Below, in pieces: positions 8,286-16,547 of a stretch of 64,000 nucleotides of DNA (position 1 is its first letter; each line of letters begins with the position of its first letter). The notes under the pieces were generated by a model. It had not been told where the DNA came from, ran no database searches, and saw nothing but the letters and a program-made list of their open reading frames with translations. The position numbers and the translations under genes are program-made. The stretch comes from Cellulomonas sp. URHE0023 (GTDB taxonomy: Bacteria > Actinomycetota > Actinomycetes > Actinomycetales > Cellulomonadaceae), in the NCBI RefSeq assembly GCF_000688475.1, contig NZ_JIAN01000005.1, positions 992,001 to 1,056,000 of the forward strand, in the 5' to 3' direction.

Positions 8286-8728
8286 TGGACCCGGGCCTCG
8301 ACCACCACGGGTTCGACGTCCTCCTCGGGCAGGTGCACGTCGTTGACCACCACGTTGACCTCGACCACCGTCAGGCCGGTCATGCGCTCCACAGCGCTGA
8401 TGACGTTGCGACGGATGCCGGTCGCGAGGTCGGCGATCGACACCCCGTACTCCGCGACCAGGTCGAGATCGACTGCTGCCTCCGTCTCACCGACCTCGAC
8501 CGACACGCCCTGCGCGTGGTTGGTCCGTGCGCCCGGGATCCGCTCGCGGATCGCGCCGAGGGCGCGTCCCCCGCCGCCGCCGAGCGCGTAGACGCCGGTG
8601 ACCTCCTTGGCGGCGATGCCGGCGATCTTGCTCACCACCGTGTCGGCGATCGTGGTGGTGCCCTCCGCGCTCACCAGGGCGCTGGGACGGCGTGGGTTGG
8701 CGGCCTTGCCGGGGGGTGTCTCGCTCAT
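8282..8728 (-). CDS. Asp23/Gls24 family envelope stress response protein
   Basis: 148 residues. TTTIADTVVSKIAGIAAKEVTGVYAL is a textbook Asp23/Gls24 motif, followed by strands GVSVEVGETEAAVDLDLVAEYG and the helix DLATGIRRNVISAVERMTGL. It is the first gene of the cluster and the best family match. An 11-bp inverted repeat (8753-8779) lies 25 bases upstream of its start, in the probable leader. Known homologues are abundant membrane-associated proteins of stressed Gram-positive cells. Confidence 0.9.
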   Translation of the reverse strand: MSETPPGKAANPRRPSALVSAEGTTTIADTVVSKIAGIAAKEVTGVYALGGGGGRALGAIRERIPGARTNHAQGVSVEVGETEAAVDLDLVAEYGVSIADLATGIRRNVISAVERMTGLTVVEVNVVVNDVHLPEEDVEPVVVEARVQ

Positions 8729-8752
8729 CGTGGCCTCGCTCGACTGGGATGG

Positions 8753-8779
8753 GAACGGCGAGGTGGTTCCTCGCCGTTC
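8753..8779. promoter_or_regulatory. Perfect 11-bp inverted repeat in divergent intergenic region
   Basis: GAACGGCGAGG (8753-8763) and CCTCGCCGTTC (8769-8779) form a perfect hairpin with loop TGGTT. It lies between the divergently transcribed Gls24 cluster and the ATP-grasp gene. It could be an operator for a stress regulator or a leader hairpin of the Gls24 transcript. Confidence 0.5.
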
Positions 8780-8881
8780 TCACAGTGCGCCCGCGAACGC
8801 GCGAGCGCGAGCGGTGAGCGTGCGCCAACTCACCGCAGCCTGAGTCGTACCGACCGCGGCTCGGTAGGGAAGACTCTGCCT

Positions 8882-11455
8882 GTGACCGACCTGCTCTCCT
8901 CGCCGCGTCCCTCGGGCGGCGTCCAGGAGCACGCGGCCGACTGGTCCTGGCTGCCGGACCCCGCTGACGTGCCCACCGCCCCGGCCCTGGCGCACGCACG
9001 CGACGAGGCCGAGCGGCTCCTTGCGGACCACGGCGTCACCTACGGCGCGGACCGCTCCGACGGCGACCACCACCCGTGGCGCCTGGACCCGCTGCCCGTC
9101 ACGATCGACGAACCCGAGTGGGCCCGGCTCGACACCGCCCTGGTGCAGCGCGCCGAGCTGCTCGACGCGATCCTGCAGGACGCCTACGGTCCGCGCCGGC
9201 TCCTCACCGACCGGATGCTTCCGCCGACGGTGGTGCTCGGGCACCCGGGCTTCGCCCGGGCGGTCGACGGGCTGCGGCTGCCGGGCGGACGCGAGCTCGT
9301 GCTCACGGCGACCGACGTCGTGCGAGACGGCGAGGGCGCCTGGTGCGCCGTCGCCGACCGGACGCAGGCACCCAGCGGCGTCGGGTACGCGATGGAGGAC
9401 CGGCGCGTCGTCGCGCAGGTCCTGTCCGGGGTGTACCGGCAGGCGTCGATCCAGCGGCTCGGCCCGTTCTTCCGGTCCCTGCGCCTTGCGTTGCGATCCG
9501 TGGCCCCTGGCCAGGCCGAGCACCCGCGCATCGTGCTCCTGACCTCGGGCGCGAGCAGCGAGACCGCGTTCGACCAGGCGTACCTCGCCAGCATGCTCGG
9601 GCTGCCGCTCGTCGAAGGGCCCGACCTGCTGGTGCGCGAGGGCCGCGTGTGGATGCGCGGCATCGAGGGTCTCGAGCCGGTCGACGTCATCCTGCGCCGC
9701 GTCGATGCCGAGTGGTGCGACCCGCTCGACCTGCGGCAGGGCTCGCGGATCGGAGTCCCGGGCCTGGTGCGCGCGGTGCGTGCGGGCGCCGTCAGCGTGG
9801 TCAACCCGCTCGGCAGCTCGGTGCTGGAGAACCCGGCGCTGCTCACCTACCTGCCCCGGCTGGCCCGGGTCGTGCTCGACCAGGACCTCCTGCTCGCGTC
9901 GGCGCCCACCTGGTGGTGCGGTGAGGAGCGCTCGCTCAAGCACGTGGTCTCCCGCCTCGACGAGCTCGTGATCCTGCCGACCGTGCGCGGCACCGACGTC
10001 GGGACGATCCTCGGCTGGACGCTGAGCCACCGGGAGCGAGAGCAGCTCGCGGCCCGCATCGCCGCCGAGCCGTGGCTCTGGGTGGGACAGGAGCCCGTCG
10101 GCCCGGCAGGTCCGATCGTCAACGGCACACCCGTCGGCGTCGGCAGCGACCTGCCCGCCTCCGACGGGGTCGGTCCGCCCGACCTCGGCCCTCGGGCGGC
10201 CGTGCTGCGGACGTACGCGGTCGCGCACGACGGCTCCTACACCGTCATGGCCGGCGGTCTCGCCAGGGTCGCCGAGGGGCACGTCGTGTCGTCGGCGCTC
10301 GGCGCGGCCGCCAAGGACGTGTGGGTCCTGTCGTCGCAGTCCGAGGCCCAGCTCGAGCCATGGGCACCGTCCGACGAGTCCTCCGCAGGCGAGGCGGCCC
10401 AGACCCGGCGACCCGCGACGGGCATCTCGCCGCGCACCGCCGAGAACCTGTACTGGATGGGCCGGTACGCAGAGCGCGCCGAGGACACGTCCCGTGCGCT
10501 GCGCGTGGTCATCGACCGCTGGGACGACTTCCACCGCCTGCCGGCATCGGCCGGCGGCCGGGCCCTGCACGTGCTGCTAGAGCCCTTCGGCGAGGCGCCG
10601 TCGCTGCGCGACCTGGTCCTGGACCGGCAGGCGGTCGGCACGGTCGCACGGTCGATCCGGATGCTCGGCGCCTCTGCCGCCGCGGTCCGCGACCAGCTCT
10701 CCACGGACACCTTCGGGCCGTTGGGGCGGATCGACCGCGCACTTCGCGACGAACGCAGCAGGTCACGCGGCCGCACCCAGAACGACCTCCTGGACCTGGG
10801 CGCGCTGCGTGCGGACACCGCGGACACAGCCACCGCCGGTCTGCGGACGGTGCTCGACAGGGTGCTCGAGGGTCTCCTGGCCGTCGCCGGGATCGCAGCC
10901 GAAGGGCTCGTGCGGGACGTCGGCTGGGACTTCCTCGAAGCGGGGCGACGCATCGAGCGCGCTCAGAACCTGATCGAGAGCCTGCTCGCCTCGGTGGTCC
11001 AGCGTCGGGCCTCGGACGTCGACGGTCTCGTGCTGGAGTCCCTGCTCCTGGCTCACGAGTCCGCGATCACCTACCGTCGCCGCCACCAGGCCGTGCCGAC
11101 CGCCGCCGACGTGCTCGAGCTGCTGCTGCACGACCGCACCAACCCGCGGTCCCTCGCCTTCCAGCTGGACCGCCTGCGCGAGGCGCTCGCCCTGATCCCC
11201 CTGGCCGGCCGCTCCCCCGACCAGCGCGACCACCTCCTGTCCGACGTCGTCGACCTGCTCGACGAGCTCGACACGGTCACGTTCGTGGCTGCGACCTCCG
11301 ACGAGGGCCGACGGCAGCGGCTCGCGGAGGCCCTGGAGTCGATGCTGTGGCGCCTGCAGTCGACCGCCGACGAGATCGAGCGGGTGCACTTCGCCAAGGT
11401 TGCGCCGAGCCAGTCGCTCGAGGACCCCTGGGACGCCCGGACCGGTGCCGCATGA
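8882..11455 (+). CDS. Circularly permuted ATP-grasp / alpha-E domain fusion protein
   Basis: 857 residues from a GTG start. Residues about 40-470 match the circularly permuted ATP-grasp type 2 family: YGPRRLLTDRMLPPTVVLGHPGF, ATDVVRDGEGAWCAVADRTQAPSGVGYA, SSETAFDQAYLASMLGLPLVEGPDL and ILRRVDAEWCDPLDL. From about 514 begins an alpha-E (DUF403) helical domain, ISPRTAENLYWMGRYAERAED. The two domains are often separate genes; here they are fused. Such proteins are predicted amide ligases that work with the transglutaminase-like protease encoded next, with which the gene overlaps (ATGA). The peptide product is unknown. Confidence 0.9.
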   Translation: MTDLLSSPRPSGGVQEHAADWSWLPDPADVPTAPALAHARDEAERLLADHGVTYGADRSDGDHHPWRLDPLPVTIDEPEWARLDTALVQRAELLDAILQDAYGPRRLLTDRMLPPTVVLGHPGFARAVDGLRLPGGRELVLTATDVVRDGEGAWCAVADRTQAPSGVGYAMEDRRVVAQVLSGVYRQASIQRLGPFFRSLRLALRSVAPGQAEHPRIVLLTSGASSETAFDQAYLASMLGLPLVEGPDLLVREGRVWMRGIEGLEPVDVILRRVDAEWCDPLDLRQGSRIGVPGLVRAVRAGAVSVVNPLGSSVLENPALLTYLPRLARVVLDQDLLLASAPTWWCGEERSLKHVVSRLDELVILPTVRGTDVGTILGWTLSHREREQLAARIAAEPWLWVGQEPVGPAGPIVNGTPVGVGSDLPASDGVGPPDLGPRAAVLRTYAVAHDGSYTVMAGGLARVAEGHVVSSALGAAAKDVWVLSSQSEAQLEPWAPSDESSAGEAAQTRRPATGISPRTAENLYWMGRYAERAEDTSRALRVVIDRWDDFHRLPASAGGRALHVLLEPFGEAPSLRDLVLDRQAVGTVARSIRMLGASAAAVRDQLSTDTFGPLGRIDRALRDERSRSRGRTQNDLLDLGALRADTADTATAGLRTVLDRVLEGLLAVAGIAAEGLVRDVGWDFLEAGRRIERAQNLIESLLASVVQRRASDVDGLVLESLLLAHESAITYRRRHQAVPTAADVLELLLHDRTNPRSLAFQLDRLREALALIPLAGRSPDQRDHLLSDVVDLLDELDTVTFVAATSDEGRRQRLAEALESMLWRLQSTADEIERVHFAKVAPSQSLEDPWDARTGAA

Positions 11456-12369
11456 CCACCCGCCGGTACGACCTGGTGCACCGCACCACCTACGTCTACG
11501 CGAACGTCGTCACCGACTCGTACGGCCGCACCACCATGACGCCCCGCGACGTTCCCGGTCAGGTGTGCGTCGACACGGTCGTCGAGATCTCGCCGGAACC
11601 GTCGGACACCGCCGCGCACGTCGACTACTACGGCAACCGGACGACGTACTTCGGGGTCACCACACCCCACACCACGCTCGTCGTGACCGCCCGGTCCACC
11701 ATCGAGGTCACACGCCCTACGCCGTCGGCGGAGTCCCTGCCACGCATCGGGTGGCAGGAGGTCGCCCGGCGGGTGGCCGCGGGCGACGTAGACCGGCTGG
11801 ACCCCGAGCTCGCCGACCTGCGTGAGGCAGTGCTGCCGTCGGCGCACGTCTCGTTCGCCGACGAGGTCCGCGAGTGGGCGGCACCGACCTTCGCGGAGGA
11901 CAAGCCGCTCGCCGACGTGCTGGTCGAGCTGGCCCACCGGATCCGCACGGAGCTGGCGTACCGCTCGGGGAGCACCACCGTCCACACCACGCAGGCGCAG
12001 CTCCTCGCGCAGATGGCCGGCGTCTGCCAGGACTTCGCGCACCTCATGATCGCGGCCCTGCGGCTCCACGGGCTGCCCGCCCGGTACTCGAGCGGCTACA
12101 TCGAGACGCGCCCCGCACCCGGACGGCAGAAGCTGCGCGGCGCCGACGCGTCGCACGCCTGGGTGTCCGCATGGGTCCCGGGTGCAGGGTGGGTCGAGGT
12201 CGACCCCACCAACGACCAGCTGGTCAACGACCAGTACGTCCTGCTCGGCTGGGGTCGCGACTACGACGACGTGCCGCCCCTGCGCGGTGTCGTCTTCACG
12301 GAGGGCTCCGGCTCGCACCTCAAGGTCGCCGTCGACCTCGCTCCCGCCGGCAGCCCGCGCTTCGACTAG
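11452..12369 (+). CDS. Transglutaminase-like cysteine protease family protein
   Basis: 305 residues. An N-terminal beta domain (YDLVHRTTYVYANVVTDSYG...) precedes a transglutaminase core with the catalytic triad C192 (AGVCQDFAHLM), H235 (ASHAWVSAWV) and D251 (EVDPTND). No signal peptide. It is coupled to the ATP-grasp/alpha-E gene, a conserved pairing across bacteria thought to make and cleave peptide or isopeptide bonds. Its stop shares the four bases CTAG with the stop of the convergent gene. Confidence 0.92.
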   Translation: MTTRRYDLVHRTTYVYANVVTDSYGRTTMTPRDVPGQVCVDTVVEISPEPSDTAAHVDYYGNRTTYFGVTTPHTTLVVTARSTIEVTRPTPSAESLPRIGWQEVARRVAAGDVDRLDPELADLREAVLPSAHVSFADEVREWAAPTFAEDKPLADVLVELAHRIRTELAYRSGSTTVHTTQAQLLAQMAGVCQDFAHLMIAALRLHGLPARYSSGYIETRPAPGRQKLRGADASHAWVSAWVPGAGWVEVDPTNDQLVNDQYVLLGWGRDYDDVPPLRGVVFTEGSGSHLKVAVDLAPAGSPRFD

Positions 12370-13244
12370 CGGGCGGCGGTCGCCAGGTCCAGCAGCTCAC
12401 CCGGCGGCACGACGAAACCGCCGCTATCCACCACCGTGCCCCCCGCGCCCCTCCACAGCGCCGCCGCGATCCGGGCGACCGACTGCTGGACGCGGGAGCG
12501 CGCGATGACGTGCAGCGGTGAGGGCGACTCGGTGAGCAGCTCGTCGGGTTCGAGCGGTTCCCAGGTGACCTGGTAGGCCCAGGGGCCGTACTCGCCGACG
12601 TCGAGCGCAGAGAGGGCGACCGGTATCTCCCGGGACCGGGCCAGTCGCACGGTGACCGCTCCGTCGTACTCGAACGTCGCGGTGACGGACATGGCACCGG
12701 CGCCGGGCTCGACGGGCGGGCCCACGCGGGCGCCGCTCATCGCCGGTCGGACCAGGAGTCGGGCGTCCCGTCCGGTGAGTGCGAGCGGTGACCAGAGCGT
12801 GAGGTCGACCGCCGCACCGGGGTCCGGGCTGACGAGGCGCGAACGGTCGGCCGGGACGATCGCTCCACCGACCCGCCGCGCCGCCGCGGACATCCAGCCG
12901 TAGACGAGGGTGACGTCGACGCCCTCGGCCACGTCCAGCGCGTACAGGTCGACGTCCCGGGCGCCCAGACCGGCCTCGCGAGCGTGGTCGCTGTCGATCT
13001 CCGTCGGCCCCTCCAGGGCCAGGCCCGGCGCTAGCGCGATCAGCCCGGGAACCGTCGGCGCCTCGGCGACCATGCCGCGGAACCGCGCGCCGGTCTGGCG
13101 CCGGGTCCGGGCCACGGGGGTCCGCGCCCACGACGCCTCCTGGAACCAGGCCGTCGCGAGGGCGATCGGGTCGGCACCTCGGGGGAGGACGAGGACGTTC
13201 CTGCCGTCGACCTGCTCGGGGAGTCTCACCGGCACCTGCTCCAT
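12366..13244 (-). CDS. Conserved hypothetical protein (292 aa)
   Basis: Soluble protein without signal peptide or membrane helices, rich in Ala, Val and Arg. The region VLPRGADPIALATAWFQEASWARTPVARTRRQTGARF and the mostly strand-forming middle give no recognised family. Upstream lie a 12-bp perfect palindrome (13261-13272) and the DnaA-box-like cluster, so expression could be tied to either. The convergent transglutaminase gene shares the CTAG at 12366-12369 as stop. Confidence 0.65.
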   Translation of the reverse strand: MEQVPVRLPEQVDGRNVLVLPRGADPIALATAWFQEASWARTPVARTRRQTGARFRGMVAEAPTVPGLIALAPGLALEGPTEIDSDHAREAGLGARDVDLYALDVAEGVDVTLVYGWMSAAARRVGGAIVPADRSRLVSPDPGAAVDLTLWSPLALTGRDARLLVRPAMSGARVGPPVEPGAGAMSVTATFEYDGAVTVRLARSREIPVALSALDVGEYGPWAYQVTWEPLEPDELLTESPSPLHVIARSRVQQSVARIAAALWRGAGGTVVDSGGFVVPPGELLDLATAAR

Positions 13245-13608
13245 GGCCGCGGACCGTACACATCAATTGATGCGGGCGTGTTTCCGCCCGGCGAGTCGCG
13301 CTGCGTGCCCACACCCTCGCGCCGCCGGGGTTGCAGGTCAGACCGGTTCCCGCGGCTCCGATCGAGCGCTCGTCCACCGATCCGGGCGCCTGTGCACAGG
13401 GCTGTGGACAGGGCCTGTGGACAAGAGCCGTCGTGTGTGGGTACTGGGGCCCAAGCGCGCCCGTCCTGCCGCGTCGGCGCCTGCTCCTTCGCCACACACG
13501 GTGTGGACAACTGCTGTGGATAACCAGCGCGACGCCCCGCGCTCAGCCCTCCACAGCCGCCCCAGGTCACCACCGCGGTGACACGCCGGACGACACGCCG
13601 ACGCGGGC
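13245..13608. other. 364-base intergenic region with palindrome and DnaA-box-like sites
   Basis: No coding frame with convincing start signals is present. The region holds the palindrome CATCAATTGATG (13261-13272) 17 bases before the start of the minus-strand gene, and, further upstream, a cluster of DnaA-box-like nonamers (13391-13523). A last half-site CTCCACAG follows near 13550. Neither dnaA nor dnaN is adjacent. Confidence 0.6.
13391..13523. promoter_or_regulatory. Cluster of five DnaA-box-like nonamers
   Basis: All in one orientation: TGTGCACAG (13391-13399), TGTGGACAG (13403-13411), TGTGGACAA (13416-13424), TGTGGACAA (13502-13510) and TGTGGATAA (13515-13523). The last is the exact complement of the classical box TTATCCACA; two are the complement of TTGTCCACA, the common actinobacterial form. 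Spacings of 12-13 bases between neighbours in each subgroup suggest cooperative binding. It may titrate or be controlled by DnaA; an origin role is not supported by the neighbours. Confidence 0.6.
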
Positions 13609-14139
13609 TCAGGCGCGGACGTCGTACGTGTGGTGGACGACGTCGTGCAGGAAGTACTGCCCGAGCGTCAGGACCGTGAACTGCGAACCGTTCGAACGCG
13701 TTCCCGCACGCTCCCACTGGTCGGGCGCGACGCTGTCGAACCGCGCCGCCAGCACGTCCGCCGCGGCCGTCAGCTCGGCTGAGACGACCGCCGGGTCCTG
13801 CAGGTCGTACCGGTCGGCGAGCGCCGTCGCGTCCTGGTCCCAGTTCTCGAACAGCGGGTCGTCCTCGGTGAGCAGCAGCTCGAGGCGCCCCCCGAAGATC
13901 CGCAGCACGTCGCGCACGTGCGCTCCGTACTCGAGGGTGGACCAGGTCGTGGGAGCCGGTCGTTCGCGGGCGTCGGGGCGGGCGAGCGCTGCAGCCCAGC
14001 GGGGCGCGAGCTCGCGGACCGTGCCACCGATGGCCGGTCCCTCGATCGCGGCGGCGGTGAATCCGCACTCCGGGCACTGCTGCGCGAGCACCCAGGTCCA
14101 GTCCTTGGTGTCGGGCTCAGGGATCGCGTTCGTCGTCAC
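13609..14139 (-). CDS. DinB/maleylpyruvate isomerase-fold protein
   Basis: 176 residues from a GTG start (VTTNAIPEPDTKDWTW). It has the four-helix DinB-like pattern: TTWSTLEYGAHVRDVLRIFGGRL around the first metal-ligand position (H in YGAHVRDV) and FTVLTLGQYFLHDVVHHTYDV with the closing HDxxHH ligands. These proteins are metal-binding and often thiol-dependent transferases. CPECGFT near the N-terminus may hold a second metal or be redox active. The 294-base stretch upstream to the GAF regulator gene shows no further gene. Confidence 0.8.
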   Translation of the reverse strand: MTTNAIPEPDTKDWTWVLAQQCPECGFTAAAIEGPAIGGTVRELAPRWAAALARPDARERPAPTTWSTLEYGAHVRDVLRIFGGRLELLLTEDDPLFENWDQDATALADRYDLQDPAVVSAELTAAADVLAARFDSVAPDQWERAGTRSNGSQFTVLTLGQYFLHDVVHHTYDVRA

Positions 14140-14433
14140 GCGGAGCAGGCTAGCTGCCGGTCGACCCACCGCCCAGCGACGAACCGCCGGTATTCGACCA
14201 GATCCGGCCACATGCCGTCCGCTCGGGCGACGAGTCCCCTCCACCCGTCGCCCGAGCGGCCCGGCGGGCGCCCGCCCCTCGCGAGCACACGCCGGCGGAG
14301 GCCACATCGTGCGGTCCGTCGCCTCGATCGCCCGTTCCGTCGGAGCTCAGCCCCCTGAGGGCTCCGCTGGTTCAGACGGTAGGCGTGGGGGGGTTGCAGG
14401 ACCGTTGCAACCGTTCGGGTCCGTAGCCCCGGG

Positions 14434-15717
14434 CTACCGGCCGCCCGGGCGGCGTGCGCCGAGCCGTCGCGCCAGCAGGTCGAGCCTGCCCAGCGCCTGG
14501 ACGTGGGCCGGCGTGCCGCGCGGCGCCAACCGCGCCAGTCGTTCCCAGGCCTGCCAGTCGTCGGAGCCCTCATCAGACGCGACCCATCGGCTCACAGGGC
14601 CAGGCTCTGGCGTCGCGAGGATGGCCGCGCGCACCTCGGTCGAGAGCTCCTCGCGCGCCCGCTCGACACCGGGTGCGACGGACCGTGCGAGCACACGATT
14701 GCGGTAGGTCGACAGCGCGGCGTTGACCTCGCCGCCCGCGAGCAGGTCGCGCACCAGGTCGATGTCCGTGCGCAGGCGAGCAGTCAGCCGGTAGGGGCGA
14801 GACTCGCTCAGCAACGGGCCGACGATGCGACGCAAGCGTGAGACCTCGGCCCGCACCGTGACGTCGGAGATCGTCTGCTCGCTGAGCAGGACGGCAAGCT
14901 CGTCGGCGCTCAAACCGTCCGGGTGGCGGGCGAGCAGCAGGAGGATCTCGGCGTGCCGCAGGCTGACCCTCACGTCGACGCTGCCGATGCGAACCGTCGG
15001 ACGGGCACAGAGCACCCTCAGCGCCGGCATCGCGTCGGCTGCACCCTCGGGCCGCACGACGAGCCGGCCGCCGCCCGCTGTGCGCTCCAGGGCGAGGCGG
15101 CCGAGCTCGGCCTCGACCGCCGCGACAGCTGCCCGGACCAGGGACATCACGACCGCGGACGCGACGATGGCACCGCCTGTCACGTCGACCACGCCGAGCA
15201 CCTGGCCGCTGGGCGCGTGCACCGGGACGGCCGCACAGCTGAACGGGTGGACCTTGCGCGCGAAGTGCTCGTAGCCGACCACCTGGACGGGTTGGCCGAT
15301 CTCGAGCGCCGTGCCCAGCGCGTTCGTGCCGGCGCAGTCCTCGCGCCAGACCGCTCCTTCGACGAACCCGACAGGTTCCATCTGGCGCCGCACGCCCTGA
15401 TCACCCTCGACCCACAGCAGGCGGCCCGCGTCGTCGCTCAGGGCGGTCACCCACCCGGCGTCGGATCCCGGGGCGACGAGGAGCTCACGGACGACCGGCA
15501 TGGCGTCGGCGACGGCGAGCGCGCCCCGGTAGGCCGTGAGCGAGCGACCCGCCAGCTCGACCGGCGCGTTCTGCACCTCGGGGTCGACGCCGCTGCGCAC
15601 GCTGCGCCGCCACGACTCCGCCACGACCCGCCGCACGTGCCGACCCGGCGACCGCCCGGTGGTGACGAAACGCTCGTGGGCGGCGCTGACGTGAGCGGAG
15701 TCCGCGAGCTCCGTCAT
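14434..15717 (-). CDS. GAF-domain transcriptional regulator with C-terminal HTH
   Basis: 427 residues. N-terminal segment FVTTGRSPGRHVRRVVAESWRRSVRSGVDP and GAF domain (about 70-200; REDCAGTNALGTALEIGQPV, FSCAAVPVHAPSGQVLGVVDVTGG) resemble the sensory half of AcoR-type activators, but there is no AAA+ domain. Instead residues about 240-320 form a winged-helix region (SADELAVLLSEQTISDVTVRAEVSRLRRIVG). Relatives in actinobacteria often control aldehyde dehydrogenase genes; none is adjacent here. It is transcribed divergently from the TetR gene. Confidence 0.8.
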   Translation of the reverse strand: MTELADSAHVSAAHERFVTTGRSPGRHVRRVVAESWRRSVRSGVDPEVQNAPVELAGRSLTAYRGALAVADAMPVVRELLVAPGSDAGWVTALSDDAGRLLWVEGDQGVRRQMEPVGFVEGAVWREDCAGTNALGTALEIGQPVQVVGYEHFARKVHPFSCAAVPVHAPSGQVLGVVDVTGGAIVASAVVMSLVRAAVAAVEAELGRLALERTAGGGRLVVRPEGAADAMPALRVLCARPTVRIGSVDVRVSLRHAEILLLLARHPDGLSADELAVLLSEQTISDVTVRAEVSRLRRIVGPLLSESRPYRLTARLRTDIDLVRDLLAGGEVNAALSTYRNRVLARSVAPGVERAREELSTEVRAAILATPEPGPVSRWVASDEGSDDWQAWERLARLAPRGTPAHVQALGRLDLLARRLGARRPGGR

Positions 15718-15809
15718 CAGACTCCTGTCGACCTCGTCGTCGCACTGACCTGCGCGTCTCTTCGGCGCCGTGAGTCCTCGCCGCGGGCGCGCACCGAAAG
15801 TCTACGAAG

Positions 15810-15822
15810 TGACACCGTGTCA
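15810..15822. promoter_or_regulatory. Inverted repeat TGACAC-C-GTGTCA
   Basis: A perfect 6-bp inverted repeat around a single central base, in the 223-base region between the divergent GAF regulator and TetR genes, about 93 bases before the GAF regulator start. Its symmetry fits a dimeric regulator; which protein binds cannot be told. Confidence 0.4.
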
Positions 15823-15900
15823 GCGCTTCACCCACTGACCCCCCAATCTCGCTTCACCCCCTGACCACCCACCTCGGGCTTCCGGGGAGATCCACCTCAC

Positions 15901-15924
15901 GAACCCCGGTGTTCATGACAGAAC
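15901..15924. promoter_or_regulatory. Three GAAC/GTTC half-sites at 10-base spacing before tetR
   Basis: GAAC (15901), GTTC (15911) and GAAC (15921) alternate in orientation exactly one helical turn apart, giving two overlapping inverted repeats 17-40 bases upstream of the TetR start. This is a likely autorepressor operator. Confidence 0.4.
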
Positions 15925-15940
15925 GTGCGAGGATGTCACC

Positions 15941-16546
15941 ATGCCCAAGATCATCGGCGGCTCCTTGCACGAGCACCGCGAGCAGACGCGCCAGAAGCTC
16001 TTCGCCGCGCTCTCCGCGCTGATGGCCGAGCAGGGGTTCGACGCCATCACGCTCGCCGAGATCGCCGCCGCGGCAGGAGTCGGGCGGACGGCCGTGTACA
16101 ACCACTTCCCTGACAAGGAGTCCCTCCTGCTGGGGTTCATCACACACGAGACCGAGCAGTACGCGGCGACCCTGCAGCGCTCGCTGGACGACATCGACGA
16201 CCCCACCGAGCAGCTCCAGATGTACGTGGTCCAGCAGGCCGCCCTGACCCGCGTCTACCACCTCGCCCCCGGGCCCGAGCTGCGGTCGGTGCTCTCGCGC
16301 GGCACCCAGCAACGGGTGCGTGAGCACGTCGTGGTGGTCGAGCAGATCCTGCGGCGGATCCTGGCCGCGGGCATCGAGTCCGGCGCGTTCCCGGAGCAGG
16401 ACCTCGACGTCACGGTTCCGCTGATCAACGCGTGCCTGTCCGGTCGCGGCCTGCCCGCCGAGGGACCGGAGCGAGACCGTGCGATCGAGCAGACGGAGCA
16501 GTTCGTGCTGCGCGCCGTCGGTGCCCTCGCACCCGTGCCGGCCTGA
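15941..16546 (+). CDS. TetR/AcrR family transcriptional regulator
   Basis: 201 residues. The N-terminal HTH is clear: REQTRQKLFAALSALMAEQGFDAITLAEIAAAAGVGRTAVYNHFPDKESLL, with the canonical xTxxxIAxxAGVxxxxxYxHFxxKExLL pattern at about 12-63. The C-terminal ligand domain is helical and unassigned. A ribosome binding site (GAGGA) precedes the ATG. The next gene begins one base after its stop, so the two are probably co-transcribed, although a link between a TetR repressor and an RNA methyltransferase is unusual. Confidence 0.93.
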   Translation: MPKIIGGSLHEHREQTRQKLFAALSALMAEQGFDAITLAEIAAAAGVGRTAVYNHFPDKESLLLGFITHETEQYAATLQRSLDDIDDPTEQLQMYVVQQAALTRVYHLAPGPELRSVLSRGTQQRVREHVVVVEQILRRILAAGIESGAFPEQDLDVTVPLINACLSGRGLPAEGPERDRAIEQTEQFVLRAVGALAPVPA

Positions 16547-16547
16547 C

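Noticed and set aside
8780-10570. 596-codon minus-strand frame across the ATP-grasp gene
   Set aside because: It overlaps a convincing 857-residue fusion protein and its sequence is low-complexity Arg/Gly-rich, as expected from an antisense frame in GC-rich DNA.
13245-13608. Chromosomal replication origin
   Set aside because: DnaA-box-like nonamers are present, but no dnaA, dnaN, gyrB or rpmH is adjacent and no AT-rich unwinding stretch is visible. Kept as a DnaA-site cluster.
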